Positions 7,558 through 13,845 of a stretch of 13,845 nt of DNA are shown here, one piece after another. The DNA comes from Chloroflexota bacterium. Its GTDB lineage: Bacteria > Chloroflexota > Anaerolineae > Anaerolineales > UBA4823. The notes below the pieces were generated by a model, which saw only the letters and a list, made by a program, of their open reading frames with translations, was not told the origin of the DNA and made no database searches. The DNA is taken from NCBI GenBank assembly GCA_021849525.1, contig JAJZSS010000007.1:1-13845 (forward strand), in the 5' to 3' direction. The first letter of the stretch is position 1; every line of letters begins with the position of its first letter. The position numbers and the translations under genes are program-made.

Positions 7558-7815
7558 ATGAACGATCAGTATTATTATCAAAGCGAGGCCCGTTATCGCT
7601 ACGAGAAATATATCCACGAAGCAGATCATGAGCGTTTGGTTCGCCTCGCTCTGAAAAACCGGCCATTCTCAATATCAGCCCGAGTCCGATTCTTGCTTTG
7701 GCTGGGAAACCACCTGGCCGGCTGGGGAACCCGATTGGTAGAACGATATCAAATTGAGAGGGTTAATTCAAACGCTAAGTTCAGCGATTCTATCCAATCT
7801 GCGAATGGCTGCTGA
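7558..7815 (+). CDS. Small protein of unknown function, 85 residues
   Basis: The chosen start is ATG 7558 because GGAGG (7547-7551) sits 6 bases before it; the frame is open further up to TTG 7540. The product is rich in Tyr, Arg and Glu at the N-terminus (YYYQSEARYRYEKYIHEADHERL). The middle is amphipathic to hydrophobic (ISARVRFLLWLGNHLAGWGTRLVERYQ) and could be a membrane-surface helix rather than a full membrane span. I do not recognise a named family. The strong promoter and ribosome site argue that it is really expressed. It is divergent from the CGNR regulator gene, with 151 bases between start codons, so it is a likely regulatory partner or target. No terminator is visible before the peroxiredoxin gene 146 bases downstream. 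Confidence 0.7.
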   Translation: MNDQYYYQSEARYRYEKYIHEADHERLVRLALKNRPFSISARVRFLLWLGNHLAGWGTRLVERYQIERVNSNAKFSDSIQSANGC

Positions 7816-7961
7816 TAAATTCTAGAATCCTGAGAAGGGAAAGACAACCGGCGGAAATTCAACCTGCATAAATCATTTAAAAAGGTAAAATTTAAGATAT
7901 CAACGCGCATTATATTCTGGTGAAGCAACCCAGAAAGGTCAGCATTTCGAAGGAGTCTTCT

Positions 7962-8735
7962 ATGGCGTTACAGGTTGGAGACATCGCTCCAGACTTTTGT
8001 CTGGATAGTCACCTGGGAAAACCGGTAAGGTTAAGTGATTATCGAGGTCAGCGCAACGTTGTCCTGGCTTTCTTCCCGCTTGCCTGGACCCCGATCTGAA
8101 CGGGTCAGATCCCATCCTACCAGGTCGCTCTTGACCGGTTTGATGGGGTCCAGACCCAGGTGCTGGGTCTCAGTGTAGATAGTGTGCCTTGCCTGGAAGC
8201 CTGGGCTGAAAGTCTGGCTGGTATCACCTACCCATTATTGAGTGATTTCTACCCACATGGCAAGGTCGCCCAATTATACGGAGTATTACGCCCGGAAGGA
8301 AAGAGTGAGCGTGCGCTATTCATCATCGATAAGCAGGGCGTGATTCGATATGTGGATGTTCACGATATAGATCACCAGCCGGATAATGAAGTATTGTTTG
8401 CTGAATTGGAGAAGCTGGAGCCCTATTACGCTGCCCAATATGCAGCCCGGATTGCGGCTGAGAAAAAATCAGAGCCGGAGCCGCCTGCTGGACCTACTGC
8501 TGATGTAGTCCTGTACTGCACGCCTTGGTGCCCGGCTTGCCGGCGGGTGCGAGCATTCTTACGCGAGAACCAGATTTCATTTGAAGAAATAAATATTATG
8601 CAGGATCGGGCTGCAGCCACCCGGGTTCGCGAATGGACCGGTGGATACGAGACGACACCCATCATCAATGTTCGTGGTACGATTGTTATTGAGTTCGACC
8701 AGAGTCGAGTGGCAAAATTACTTGGGATTAAATGA
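7962..8735 (+). CDS. Selenocysteine-containing peroxiredoxin fused to glutaredoxin (UGA at codon 46)
   Basis: A 257-residue peroxidase if TGA 8097-8099 is read as selenocysteine. ATG 7962 has AAGGAG (7950-7955) at 6 bases. Residues 1-150 form an AhpC/TSA-type peroxiredoxin of the AhpE/Bcp kind, with VGDIAPDF at the start and [10 protein letters not shown]46-TGQIPSY at the active site. U46 falls exactly on the peroxidatic Cys of the PxxxTxxC motif (P39, T43), and Arg117 fits the conserved active-site Arg. Cys77 ([11 protein letters not shown]) is a candidate resolving residue. A charged/Pro linker (about 158-179) leads to a glutaredoxin domain (180-257) with C190-P-A-C193 and the cis-Pro T232-P233. 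The expected role is reduction of peroxides, with the attached domain recycling the active site. The frame stays open and conserved for 211 codons after the TGA, which argues against a dead gene. No selA, selB, selC or selD lies in the window. Sec reading is inference, well supported by the downstream hairpin. Confidence 0.88.
8102..8157 (+). promoter_or_regulatory. Bacterial SECIS-like stem-loop directly after the in-frame UGA
   Basis: A long hairpin begins 3 bases after TGA 8097-8099. The base pairs are 8102-8106 with 8153-8157, 8108-8116 with 8142-8150 (one G-U pair), 8119-8121 with 8137-8139, and 8123-8126 with 8133-8136. A8122 is bulged near the top. The 6-base apical loop (8127-8132) starts with G. 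From the UGA to the loop there are 27 bases. This fits the published bacterial SECIS consensus: a small loop with a G in its first two bases, 16-37 bases from the UGA. SelB would bind it to deliver Sec-tRNA. Confidence 0.8.
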
Positions 8736-8747
8736 TCAGGATAGATG

Positions 8748-9164
8748 ATGGTGAATGATCTGATAAATCTTATTTCGTCGATATTATCGAGCTCCAAAGT
8801 AAATAAGATTCTGGCGCGCAGGTTGCTGGTTGTTATCCTGCTCGGGGCAGCCATCATCAGTGGCTGGTTTTTTCCTTTCTCAGCCCTGGCGGACGCAGGT
8901 GGTTGGCCCAGCCCAACTTTTGTAATCCTCCCTACGTTGATAAACTTTCCAACTGCAACCTTATTTCCCACAGTGGATGTTGCGAATCTCAATCAGCTGA
9001 TGATTACTGAGGCTACTCCGACTGCGACTCTATTTATAGCCCCTACACCTGGTACATCAGGTGAGAGGAGTACGTTGAGTTATTTGTGTCTGCCTCTGGG
9101 GGTTGGCATTCTCCTGGTCATGATCCTGGTCTCACTGATGATAATGAGACGCAGGCAAGTCTAG
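8748..9164 (+). CDS. Predicted membrane protein with Thr/Pro-rich extracellular segment
   Basis: About 138 residues. ATG 8748 is preferred over ATG 8745 because AGGA (8738-8741) is then 6 bases away. Residues about 26-44 are a hydrophobic segment ending in FSALADA, which looks like a signal peptide with a cleavage site before GGW. The middle (about 50-105) is rich in Pro and Thr (ILPTLINFPTATLFPTV, then ATPTATLFIAPTPGTSG). A C-terminal membrane helix (about 112-133) is followed by RRRQV as a stop-transfer signal. The mature protein is thus likely a short stalk outside the cell held by one helix. No family is recognised. It starts 12 bases after the peroxiredoxin stop and is probably in the same transcript, though nothing in it suggests a redox role. 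Confidence 0.7.
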   Translation: MVNDLINLISSILSSSKVNKILARRLLVVILLGAAIISGWFFPFSALADAGGWPSPTFVILPTLINFPTATLFPTVDVANLNQLMITEATPTATLFIAPTPGTSGERSTLSYLCLPLGVGILLVMILVSLMIMRRRQV

Positions 9165-9190
9165 AATACATTATACAGCGGGGTTACCAC

Positions 9191-10828
9191 GTGAGGTCAA
9201 TGTCAGGTGGGCGCCTGGGTTATCTGGCGGCCTTTATCTTGTTGTGTCTGAGTTTTTTAGCCGTTCAACCCTGGAGCACCCTGGTTGGGCATGCAAGCGT
9301 TCTGAAGGTCCAAAGTCTCTCAACACCTGAGCTGATTGAGGCTGCGCTCCAACAAGGGGAAATTAGCCAGGAAATGGCTAATCTATACCTCGCTTATGCG
9401 CTGACGGGCGCAGGAAAATTACCTCAAGACTTTGTAAGCTCAGTCCCCTGGGATGGCACTCTCTATCTGCATAAATTACAAAAGAACCTTCGTGAGGTGA
9501 ACTCCAATTCGCCGGGGACGGAGGCTGTCCAGGCAATCTTAAGCAGCATTTGTTCATATTCCGACGATGTATTGCCCAATCGTTTTCTTACCGAACATTT
9601 CTCTATTGAATACAATACCGTTGGTGGCGAGCTGGAATTGGGCGACTATATTTATTCATTAGAGGTTTCCTGGTTAAAGCAGATCGATCAATTTGGCTGG
9701 GCGGCGCCTCCAGTGTATCTGCCGAACCCCGCGCCGGAAAATCGCTATCCGGTCCACATTACAACTCTAAATTACGGATTATATGGATTTGTTTCCGCCT
9801 ATGGCGATCATGCCGGATTCGTGGGAGATAATCCGAACACTTCCTGGAACGATGGGGATGCTATTGCATCCTGCATGGTGCTCAACCGCGACTATTCTAA
9901 TTTCCCTGGCACGTCTCAAACGGCTCTGGACGCCACCGCGGCACACGAGTTCAATCATGCGATTCAGTATGGCCTGGGTGCCTTGAATGGGTTTAACTTA
10001 CCGGATTCGGTATTTATCGAGGCTGGCGCTACCTGGATGGAAGATGAGACCTTTGATGATGCCAACGATAATTATAACTATCTCTGGCCTGTCTTCAGCA
10101 GTTGTATGGGAAATTACAATTATTCTCCCTATGCTTACTGGATTACTTTCCGCGGCATGCTGGAACCTCTTGGGACGGGTGTAGGGGGCGGAGGTGAAGA
10201 TATTTTGCAGGCGTTCTGGGAGCTGACCAGCCAGAATCTGGCCAACAATCTGGGCGCATTGAGTCGGGCTATCCAGCAGCACGGAGGGACCCTGGCGGAT
10301 GTCTATCACCAATATGCGGTAGCTGTAAAATTTAATCGTCCCTGTCAGGGAGGATATGCACGGCCTTTTTGTCTGGAGGAAGGTCCTGAGTATGTTGTTG
10401 CTGCCGGATCCACCACCGTACATGGCACAATTGCTGGTGTAGGCAGCAGTTACTCTGGCTCTGTGCAGGATAACTATGCCATAAATTGGGTGAAACTGCC
10501 GGAGAATTCAGGTGTTTATGATATTTCGCTGCGCAATACATCTAATGGGGGTGCACTACGCAGCAGCGTGGTTTGTGATACGGGGACCAGCTTGCGTGTC
10601 CAGCCCCTGGGCGCGGTTATTGGGGCGGGTGGTGAAGTAACCCAGGCTGATTTTAACTCGACCGGTTGTACCAGTGTAGTGTTGGTACTCACCAATCAGG
10701 CCGTGACTGCTGAAAATCCTTCTTCTTGTATAGCCCGCTCATACCAAATCTTAACGACCTCTCGCGTGGCACCAACTCCCACTCCCGCATCGATCTTTTA
10801 TTTTCCCTGGGTACCAATTTCCCATTGA
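9191..10828 (+). CDS. Secreted HExxH metalloprotease-like protein (MXAN_6640-like)
   Basis: About 545 residues from GTG 9191, chosen because GGGG lies 7 bases upstream; ATG 9200, three codons on, is an equal candidate. The frame is open back to 9086, but that part overlaps the previous gene and would put 38 residues before the signal peptide. A signal peptide follows the start (LGYLAAFILLCLSFLAV). The zinc-protease motif H252-E-F-N-H256 is followed by E277 in the segment FIEAGATWMED, a likely third zinc ligand, and by DANDNYNYLW. This pattern resembles the MXAN_6640 group of putative gluzincin-type metalloproteases. The C-terminal region (about 430-520) looks like a beta-rich domain, then a short TPTP linker and the tail FYFPWVPISH. 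The enzyme is probably exported and degrades protein outside the cell. It starts 26 bases after the stalk protein gene. Substrate is unknown. Confidence 0.85.
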   Translation: MRSMSGGRLGYLAAFILLCLSFLAVQPWSTLVGHASVLKVQSLSTPELIEAALQQGEISQEMANLYLAYALTGAGKLPQDFVSSVPWDGTLYLHKLQKNLREVNSNSPGTEAVQAILSSICSYSDDVLPNRFLTEHFSIEYNTVGGELELGDYIYSLEVSWLKQIDQFGWAAPPVYLPNPAPENRYPVHITTLNYGLYGFVSAYGDHAGFVGDNPNTSWNDGDAIASCMVLNRDYSNFPGTSQTALDATAAHEFNHAIQYGLGALNGFNLPDSVFIEAGATWMEDETFDDANDNYNYLWPVFSSCMGNYNYSPYAYWITFRGMLEPLGTGVGGGGEDILQAFWELTSQNLANNLGALSRAIQQHGGTLADVYHQYAVAVKFNRPCQGGYARPFCLEEGPEYVVAAGSTTVHGTIAGVGSSYSGSVQDNYAINWVKLPENSGVYDISLRNTSNGGALRSSVVCDTGTSLRVQPLGAVIGAGGEVTQADFNSTGCTSVVLVLTNQAVTAENPSSCIARSYQILTTSRVAPTPTPASIFYFPWVPISH

Positions 10829-10895
10829 CAAATTTTGTCGACTATGAAGCGCAAGTTCAGAAGACGCTCCTTCGCCTGTGGTAAGATATAAGGTT

Positions 10896-10910
10896 GGGGT
10901 CAGTGACTCC
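10896..10910. repeat. Short palindrome upstream of the glucan phosphorylase gene
   Basis: GGGTCA and TGACTC form a near-perfect dyad around a single central G, with one G-T position. It lies 12 bases before the TATAAT at 10923-10928, where a -35 element would be expected. The spacer is too short for a stable hairpin, so a protein-binding site is more likely if it is functional. Confidence 0.3.
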
Positions 10911-10922
10911 CTTGATTAATTA

Positions 10923-10928
10923 TATAAT
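10923..10928 (+). promoter_or_regulatory. Probable -10 element of the glucan phosphorylase gene
   Basis: An exact TATAAT lies 52 bases before ATG 10981. No good -35 hexamer is present at 16-18 bases; the space is taken by the palindrome at 10896-10910, which would suit an activator-dependent promoter. The whole 152-base gap 10829-10980 holds no other recognisable element and no clear terminator for the metalloprotease gene. Confidence 0.45.
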
Positions 10929-10980
10929 GCTTGCCCGGGTAAAATCGCACCGGTGACAGGCTCGCAAAAGGATAAATAAC

Positions 10981-13167
10981 ATGCAATCATTTCGTACTCA
11001 TATTCCCAGCCAATTCAGCCTCCCCCAACGGATCAGCCGGCTCGGAGAGCTGGCATACAACTTGTGGTGGACCTGGCATCCTGAAGCTCAAAGGCTATTT
11101 TCCAGGATTGATTCGCAATTGTGGGAGGAAACCAGCCACAATCCAGTTCTGTTCTTGCGGCGGGTAGATCGCTCCCGTCTTAACTCAGTGACCAATAATC
11201 GCTACTATCTGGAATTTTATGATCGAACCTTGCGCTCGTATGATCAATATATGACCACCGATGAGACGTGGTTCACACAAACTTACCCGGATTTGCGCAA
11301 CCGGCCGATCGCCTATCTTTCTATGGAATTTGGCTTGCATGAGACTCTACCCATCTATGCCGGTGGTTTAGGAATACTCTCTGGCGATCATACCAAGGAA
11401 GCCAGTGATCTCGGTTTGCCATTTGTAGGCATCGGATTTTTCTATACCGAGGGCTATTTCACCCAATACATCACAGAAGATGGTTGGCAAGAAGCCCGTT
11501 ATACAACCCATCAATTGGATACCTTGCCAGTTTTACCAGTCTTGGATGAAGATGGACAACCAGTGACGATCTCAGTGGAACTGCCGGACCGCGATGTATT
11601 TGCCGGCATGTGGGAAGTACATGTGGGCCGCGTTCCACTATATTTATTGGACACGAATATCGAGCAAAACTCCCCTGCGGACCGTGCGTTGTCTTCCCGG
11701 CTGTATGGCAGTAATCAAGATTTGCGCATCTGCCAGGAAATTCTTCTGGGAATCGGTGGTGTACGTGCTTTGCGCGTGTTGGGCTACAATCCGAATATCT
11801 GGCATATGAATGAAGGCCATGCAGCCTTTATGGTGTTGGAACGCATCCGTGAGCTGCTTGAAGCGGATCATTCTTTTGAAGAAGCTGCCGAAATCGTTCG
11901 CGAGACAAATGTATTTACCACACATACCCCGGTACCTGCAGGCAACGATGAATTTCCCTTGTGGCTGATCGACAAATACCTGGCTCGGGTGTGGCAGCAG
12001 CTGCATCTTACCCGCGACCAGTTCATCGACCTGGCTCGCAACACCGTCTCCTGGGGAGACACTTTCAGCATGCCGGTGCTCGCCCTGCGTTATTCCAGGG
12101 GGCGAAATGGAGTTTCTCAGCTGCATGGACAGGTTGCGCGCCGGATGTGGCATTATCTTTGGCCAGAAAAGAAAGAAGAGGATGTTCCGATTACCTCTGT
12201 CACCAATGGCATTCATACCGGTACATGGATTGGCCGCCGTTTAATGAACCTTTACGATCGTTATCTGGGTCCCGATTGGATGGAGCATGTCGATGACCCG
12301 CAATTATGGGAGTTGGTTCAGACGATCCCAGATGACGAGATCTGGGCTGTACGCCGTCATTTAAAGCGTAAGCTGAGCGCATATATGCGTGAACGCGCCC
12401 GCCAGATGTGGGTGAAAGGCGGCAGGCATCCAATTCAGGTTGTAGCCGGCGGAGTGTTACTGGATCCCTATGCGTTGACCATCGGTTTTGCCCGCCGCTT
12501 TGCCCCCTACAAACGGGCTAACCTGATCCTTTCAGATATCGACCGTTTACTTAAGCTTGTCAATAACCAGGAAAAGCCGGTCCAGATCATCTTTGCTGGT
12601 AAATCTCACCCCGATCATGAAGGCGGGAAAATACTGATCCAGGAAGTTTACCGGATCGTAAAGCGCTCTGAAAGCGGTGGTCGTCTGGTCTTTCTGGAAG
12701 ACTATGATATGAACCTGGCACGATATTTGATCCAGGGTGTTGATGTGTGGCTGAACACACCTCGCCGGCCCAATGAAGCCAGTGGTACCTCTGGAGAAAA
12801 AGCAGCTCTTAATGGCGTACTGAATTTTTCTGTGCTGGATGGCTGGTGGCGTGAAGGCTATAACGGGAAAAATGGCTGGGCGATCGGGAAGGATATGGAT
12901 TATACGGATCCTGTCCTCCAGGATCAGGAAGACTCGGAAAGCCTGTACAACATCCTGGAAGAAGAAATCATACCCTTGTATTACCAGACCCGCAGCTCGG
13001 ATGGGTTGCCAGGAGAATGGTTGGTGCGTGTCAAAGAATCGATTCGCACTCTGAGCCCCCAATTCAGCATGCGCCGCATGGTCAAAGAATATACGAACCG
13101 CCTTTATTTACCTGCCCTGCAGAAGCGAAATGTTTACGAGTTGCCAGAAGCCAGACAGGCGGAATGA
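10981..13167 (+). CDS. glgP: Alpha-glucan (glycogen/maltodextrin) phosphorylase, GT35
   Basis: It cleaves alpha-1,4-glucan chains with phosphate to release glucose-1-phosphate, in the cytoplasm, using pyridoxal phosphate. At 728 residues it belongs to the shorter group of phosphorylases that carry an N-terminal DUF3417 domain (about 12-110, with LGELAYNLWWTWHPEAQRLF), not the roughly 800-residue GlgP of enterobacteria. Landmarks are IAYLSMEFGLHETLPIYAGGL, H275-M-N-E-G-H280, then TTHTPVPAGNDEF and VTNGIHTGTW. Further on come GFARRFAPYKRANL and EASGTSGEKAALNGV, in which Lys607 is the expected PLP-binding lysine. Relatives often have Met before that Lys, where this one has Glu. The start is ATG 10981 with AAAAGGA at 8 bases. 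Two membrane-protein genes follow closely, the first 11 bases after the stop. Whether the preferred substrate is glycogen or maltodextrin cannot be told. Confidence 0.95.
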   Translation: MQSFRTHIPSQFSLPQRISRLGELAYNLWWTWHPEAQRLFSRIDSQLWEETSHNPVLFLRRVDRSRLNSVTNNRYYLEFYDRTLRSYDQYMTTDETWFTQTYPDLRNRPIAYLSMEFGLHETLPIYAGGLGILSGDHTKEASDLGLPFVGIGFFYTEGYFTQYITEDGWQEARYTTHQLDTLPVLPVLDEDGQPVTISVELPDRDVFAGMWEVHVGRVPLYLLDTNIEQNSPADRALSSRLYGSNQDLRICQEILLGIGGVRALRVLGYNPNIWHMNEGHAAFMVLERIRELLEADHSFEEAAEIVRETNVFTTHTPVPAGNDEFPLWLIDKYLARVWQQLHLTRDQFIDLARNTVSWGDTFSMPVLALRYSRGRNGVSQLHGQVARRMWHYLWPEKKEEDVPITSVTNGIHTGTWIGRRLMNLYDRYLGPDWMEHVDDPQLWELVQTIPDDEIWAVRRHLKRKLSAYMRERARQMWVKGGRHPIQVVAGGVLLDPYALTIGFARRFAPYKRANLILSDIDRLLKLVNNQEKPVQIIFAGKSHPDHEGGKILIQEVYRIVKRSESGGRLVFLEDYDMNLARYLIQGVDVWLNTPRRPNEASGTSGEKAALNGVLNFSVLDGWWREGYNGKNGWAIGKDMDYTDPVLQDQEDSESLYNILEEEIIPLYYQTRSSDGLPGEWLVRVKESIRTLSPQFSMRRMVKEYTNRLYLPALQKRNVYELPEARQAE

Positions 13168-13178
13168 GGTAACCAGAT

Positions 13179-13706
13179 ATGGAAGTATTACTTACTCCTG
13201 AAGCCTGGATCACCGCACTGACGATCTTCTTCCTGCGCGTCAGCGATATGACCCTGGATACGCTTCGTGTGTTAGTGTTCATGCGGGGGCGCAAAGCCAT
13301 AGCCTGGGTGTTGGGTTTCTTTCAAGCGGCGATATTTATTCTAGCGATAAGCTCCGTGTTGAGTAATGTGAATAACATCCTCAATGTCTTCGGATACGCG
13401 GCCGGGTTCGCCACTGGCAATGTGGTCGGTATGTTAATCGAAGAATGGTTGGCGATTGGCCATACCCATCTTTCGATTATCAGCTCCAGGCGCGGGGCAG
13501 CAATAGCCGAGCGGCTGCGAGAAGATGGCTATGCAGTGACTGAATTGGCTGGACGCGGTAAAGATGGCACGGTTACTTTACTCAACTGTAGTGTCCTGCG
13601 CAGAAATGTTGACCAGGTGCGAAAAATTATTAATGAAGTAGACGACGAAGCCTTTATCACGGCAGAGGATGTGCGTCCGGTGCGGCGAGGATTTTGGCGG
13701 GCCTGA
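13179..13706 (+). CDS. UPF0316-type membrane protein (DUF5698 and DUF2179)
   Basis: A protein of 175 residues. The N-terminal half has three predicted membrane helices (about 8-30, 40-60 and 65-90) and matches the UPF0316/DUF5698 pattern: TIFFLRVSDMTLDTLRVLV, then RGRKAIAWVLGFFQ. The C-terminal half (about 95-175) is a DUF2179-type soluble domain (LSIISSRRGAAIAERLRE through GRGKDGTVTLLNCSV). DUF2179 domains are small alpha-beta modules also found at the end of YitT-type membrane proteins, and no molecular function is established. The start is ATG 13179, and GAGG at 13166-13169 overlaps the stop of glgP, so the two are very probably cotranscribed. A paralogue begins 8 bases after the stop, which suggests the two products may work as a pair. 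Confidence 0.92.
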   Translation: MEVLLTPEAWITALTIFFLRVSDMTLDTLRVLVFMRGRKAIAWVLGFFQAAIFILAISSVLSNVNNILNVFGYAAGFATGNVVGMLIEEWLAIGHTHLSIISSRRGAAIAERLREDGYAVTELAGRGKDGTVTLLNCSVLRRNVDQVRKIINEVDDEAFITAEDVRPVRRGFWRA

Positions 13707-13714
13707 ACATAAAT

Positions 13715-13845
13715 ATGCTTGAGGCAGTTATACCTGCGCTTTCAATTTTCTTCCTGCGGATAGTGGATATTTCACTGTACACCATGCGCCTGATGATGGT
13801 GACCCGCGGGCAAAAAAAATTAGCCTGGATATTTGCACTACTTCA
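13715..13845 (+). CDS. Second UPF0316-type membrane protein, cut by window edge
   Basis: The reading frame is open from ATG 13715 to the last base (43 complete codons). Its start, IPALSIFFLRIVDISLYTMR, aligns without gaps to ITALTIFFLRVSDMTLDTLR of the preceding protein. The following RGQKKLAWIFALL matches RGRKAIAWVLGFF. It is therefore a tandem paralogue, diverged well beyond a recent duplication. The ribosome site is weak (GGCGG about 15 bases upstream), so translation may be coupled to the preceding gene, whose stop is 8 bases away. Whether it also carries a DUF2179 domain lies outside the window. Confidence 0.85.
   Translation, partial: MLEAVIPALSIFFLRIVDISLYTMRLMMVTRGQKKLAWIFALL

Noticed and set aside
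8097..8099. TGA as a simple nonsense mutation (pseudogene)
   Set aside because: The codon falls exactly on the catalytic cysteine, the frame stays intact afterwards, and a SECIS-like hairpin follows. A sequencing error of TGC or TGT remains possible but does not explain the hairpin.
8160..8735. A separate 191-residue protein starting at GTG 8160
   Set aside because: It would begin in the middle of the peroxiredoxin fold, without ribosome site and without the catalytic residue. The upstream 65 codons are in the same frame and family-conserved.
8426..8992. Minus-strand 188-residue reading frame opposite the glutaredoxin and stalk protein genes
   Set aside because: It overlaps two well-supported plus-strand genes, and its translation is low-complexity Ser/Arg/Ala-rich with no family match.
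9086..9190. Longer N-terminus of the metalloprotease starting at 9086
   Set aside because: It would overlap the preceding membrane-protein gene by about 80 bases and place 38 polar residues before an evident signal peptide.
10825..10830. TTGACA at the end of the metalloprotease gene as a -35 element for glgP
   Set aside because: No -10 hexamer lies 15-19 bases downstream, and the sequence is accounted for by the gene's final bases and stop codon.
11644..12216. Minus-strand 190-residue reading frame inside glgP
   Set aside because: It is a shadow of the strongly conserved phosphorylase coding sequence.

Overview
The gene content and style suggest a bacterium of the phylum Chloroflexota, probably class Anaerolineae. 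This is inference from several signs. Secreted proteins carry Thr/Pro-rich linkers. The glucan phosphorylase has a DUF3417 N-terminus. The VIT-vWA protein has a Pro/Cys-rich stretch after its signal peptide. PrmC reads NLPY at its active site. Base composition is moderate, and TTG and GTG starts occur. No rRNA, tRNA, CRISPR array, insertion sequence or phage gene was seen, and no gap between genes exceeds about 220 bases.

Layout. Positions 1-645 (minus) hold the N-terminal half of a major facilitator superfamily transporter, frameshifted at a 7-base homopolymer and cut by the window edge. Positions 862-3285 (minus) encode a large secreted, membrane-anchored VIT/von Willebrand A protein, followed by a strong 16-bp hairpin terminator. 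Divergent from it, prfA (release factor 1) and prmC (the methyltransferase that modifies release factors) form a translation-termination operon. Next come a YceI-like lipoprotein, a small DUF952 protein and, convergent to these, a CGNR zinc-finger regulator on the minus strand. The CGNR gene and a small plus-strand gene (7558-7815) are separated by two near-consensus promoters that face each other.

The most notable locus is 7962-8735. It is a peroxiredoxin-glutaredoxin fusion in which an in-frame TGA sits exactly where the peroxidatic cysteine belongs (P39-x3-T43-x2-U46). Immediately downstream is a long stem-loop with the geometry of a bacterial SECIS element. It reads best as a selenocysteine-containing peroxiredoxin fused to its own CPAC glutaredoxin-type reductant. 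A conventional gene caller would return only a truncated 191-residue protein starting at GTG 8160. Two secreted or membrane proteins follow closely on the same strand: a Thr/Pro stalk protein and an HExxH metalloprotease resembling the MXAN_6640 family. They may share its transcript.

The right end holds an alpha-glucan phosphorylase (GT35) and two tandem UPF0316-type membrane proteins (DUF5698/DUF2179), the second cut by the window edge. Metabolically the window combines translation termination, peroxide defence, storage-polysaccharide breakdown and several cell-surface proteins. Only the prfA-prmC pair and the peroxiredoxin-glutaredoxin fusion have a clear functional link visible in the sequence.
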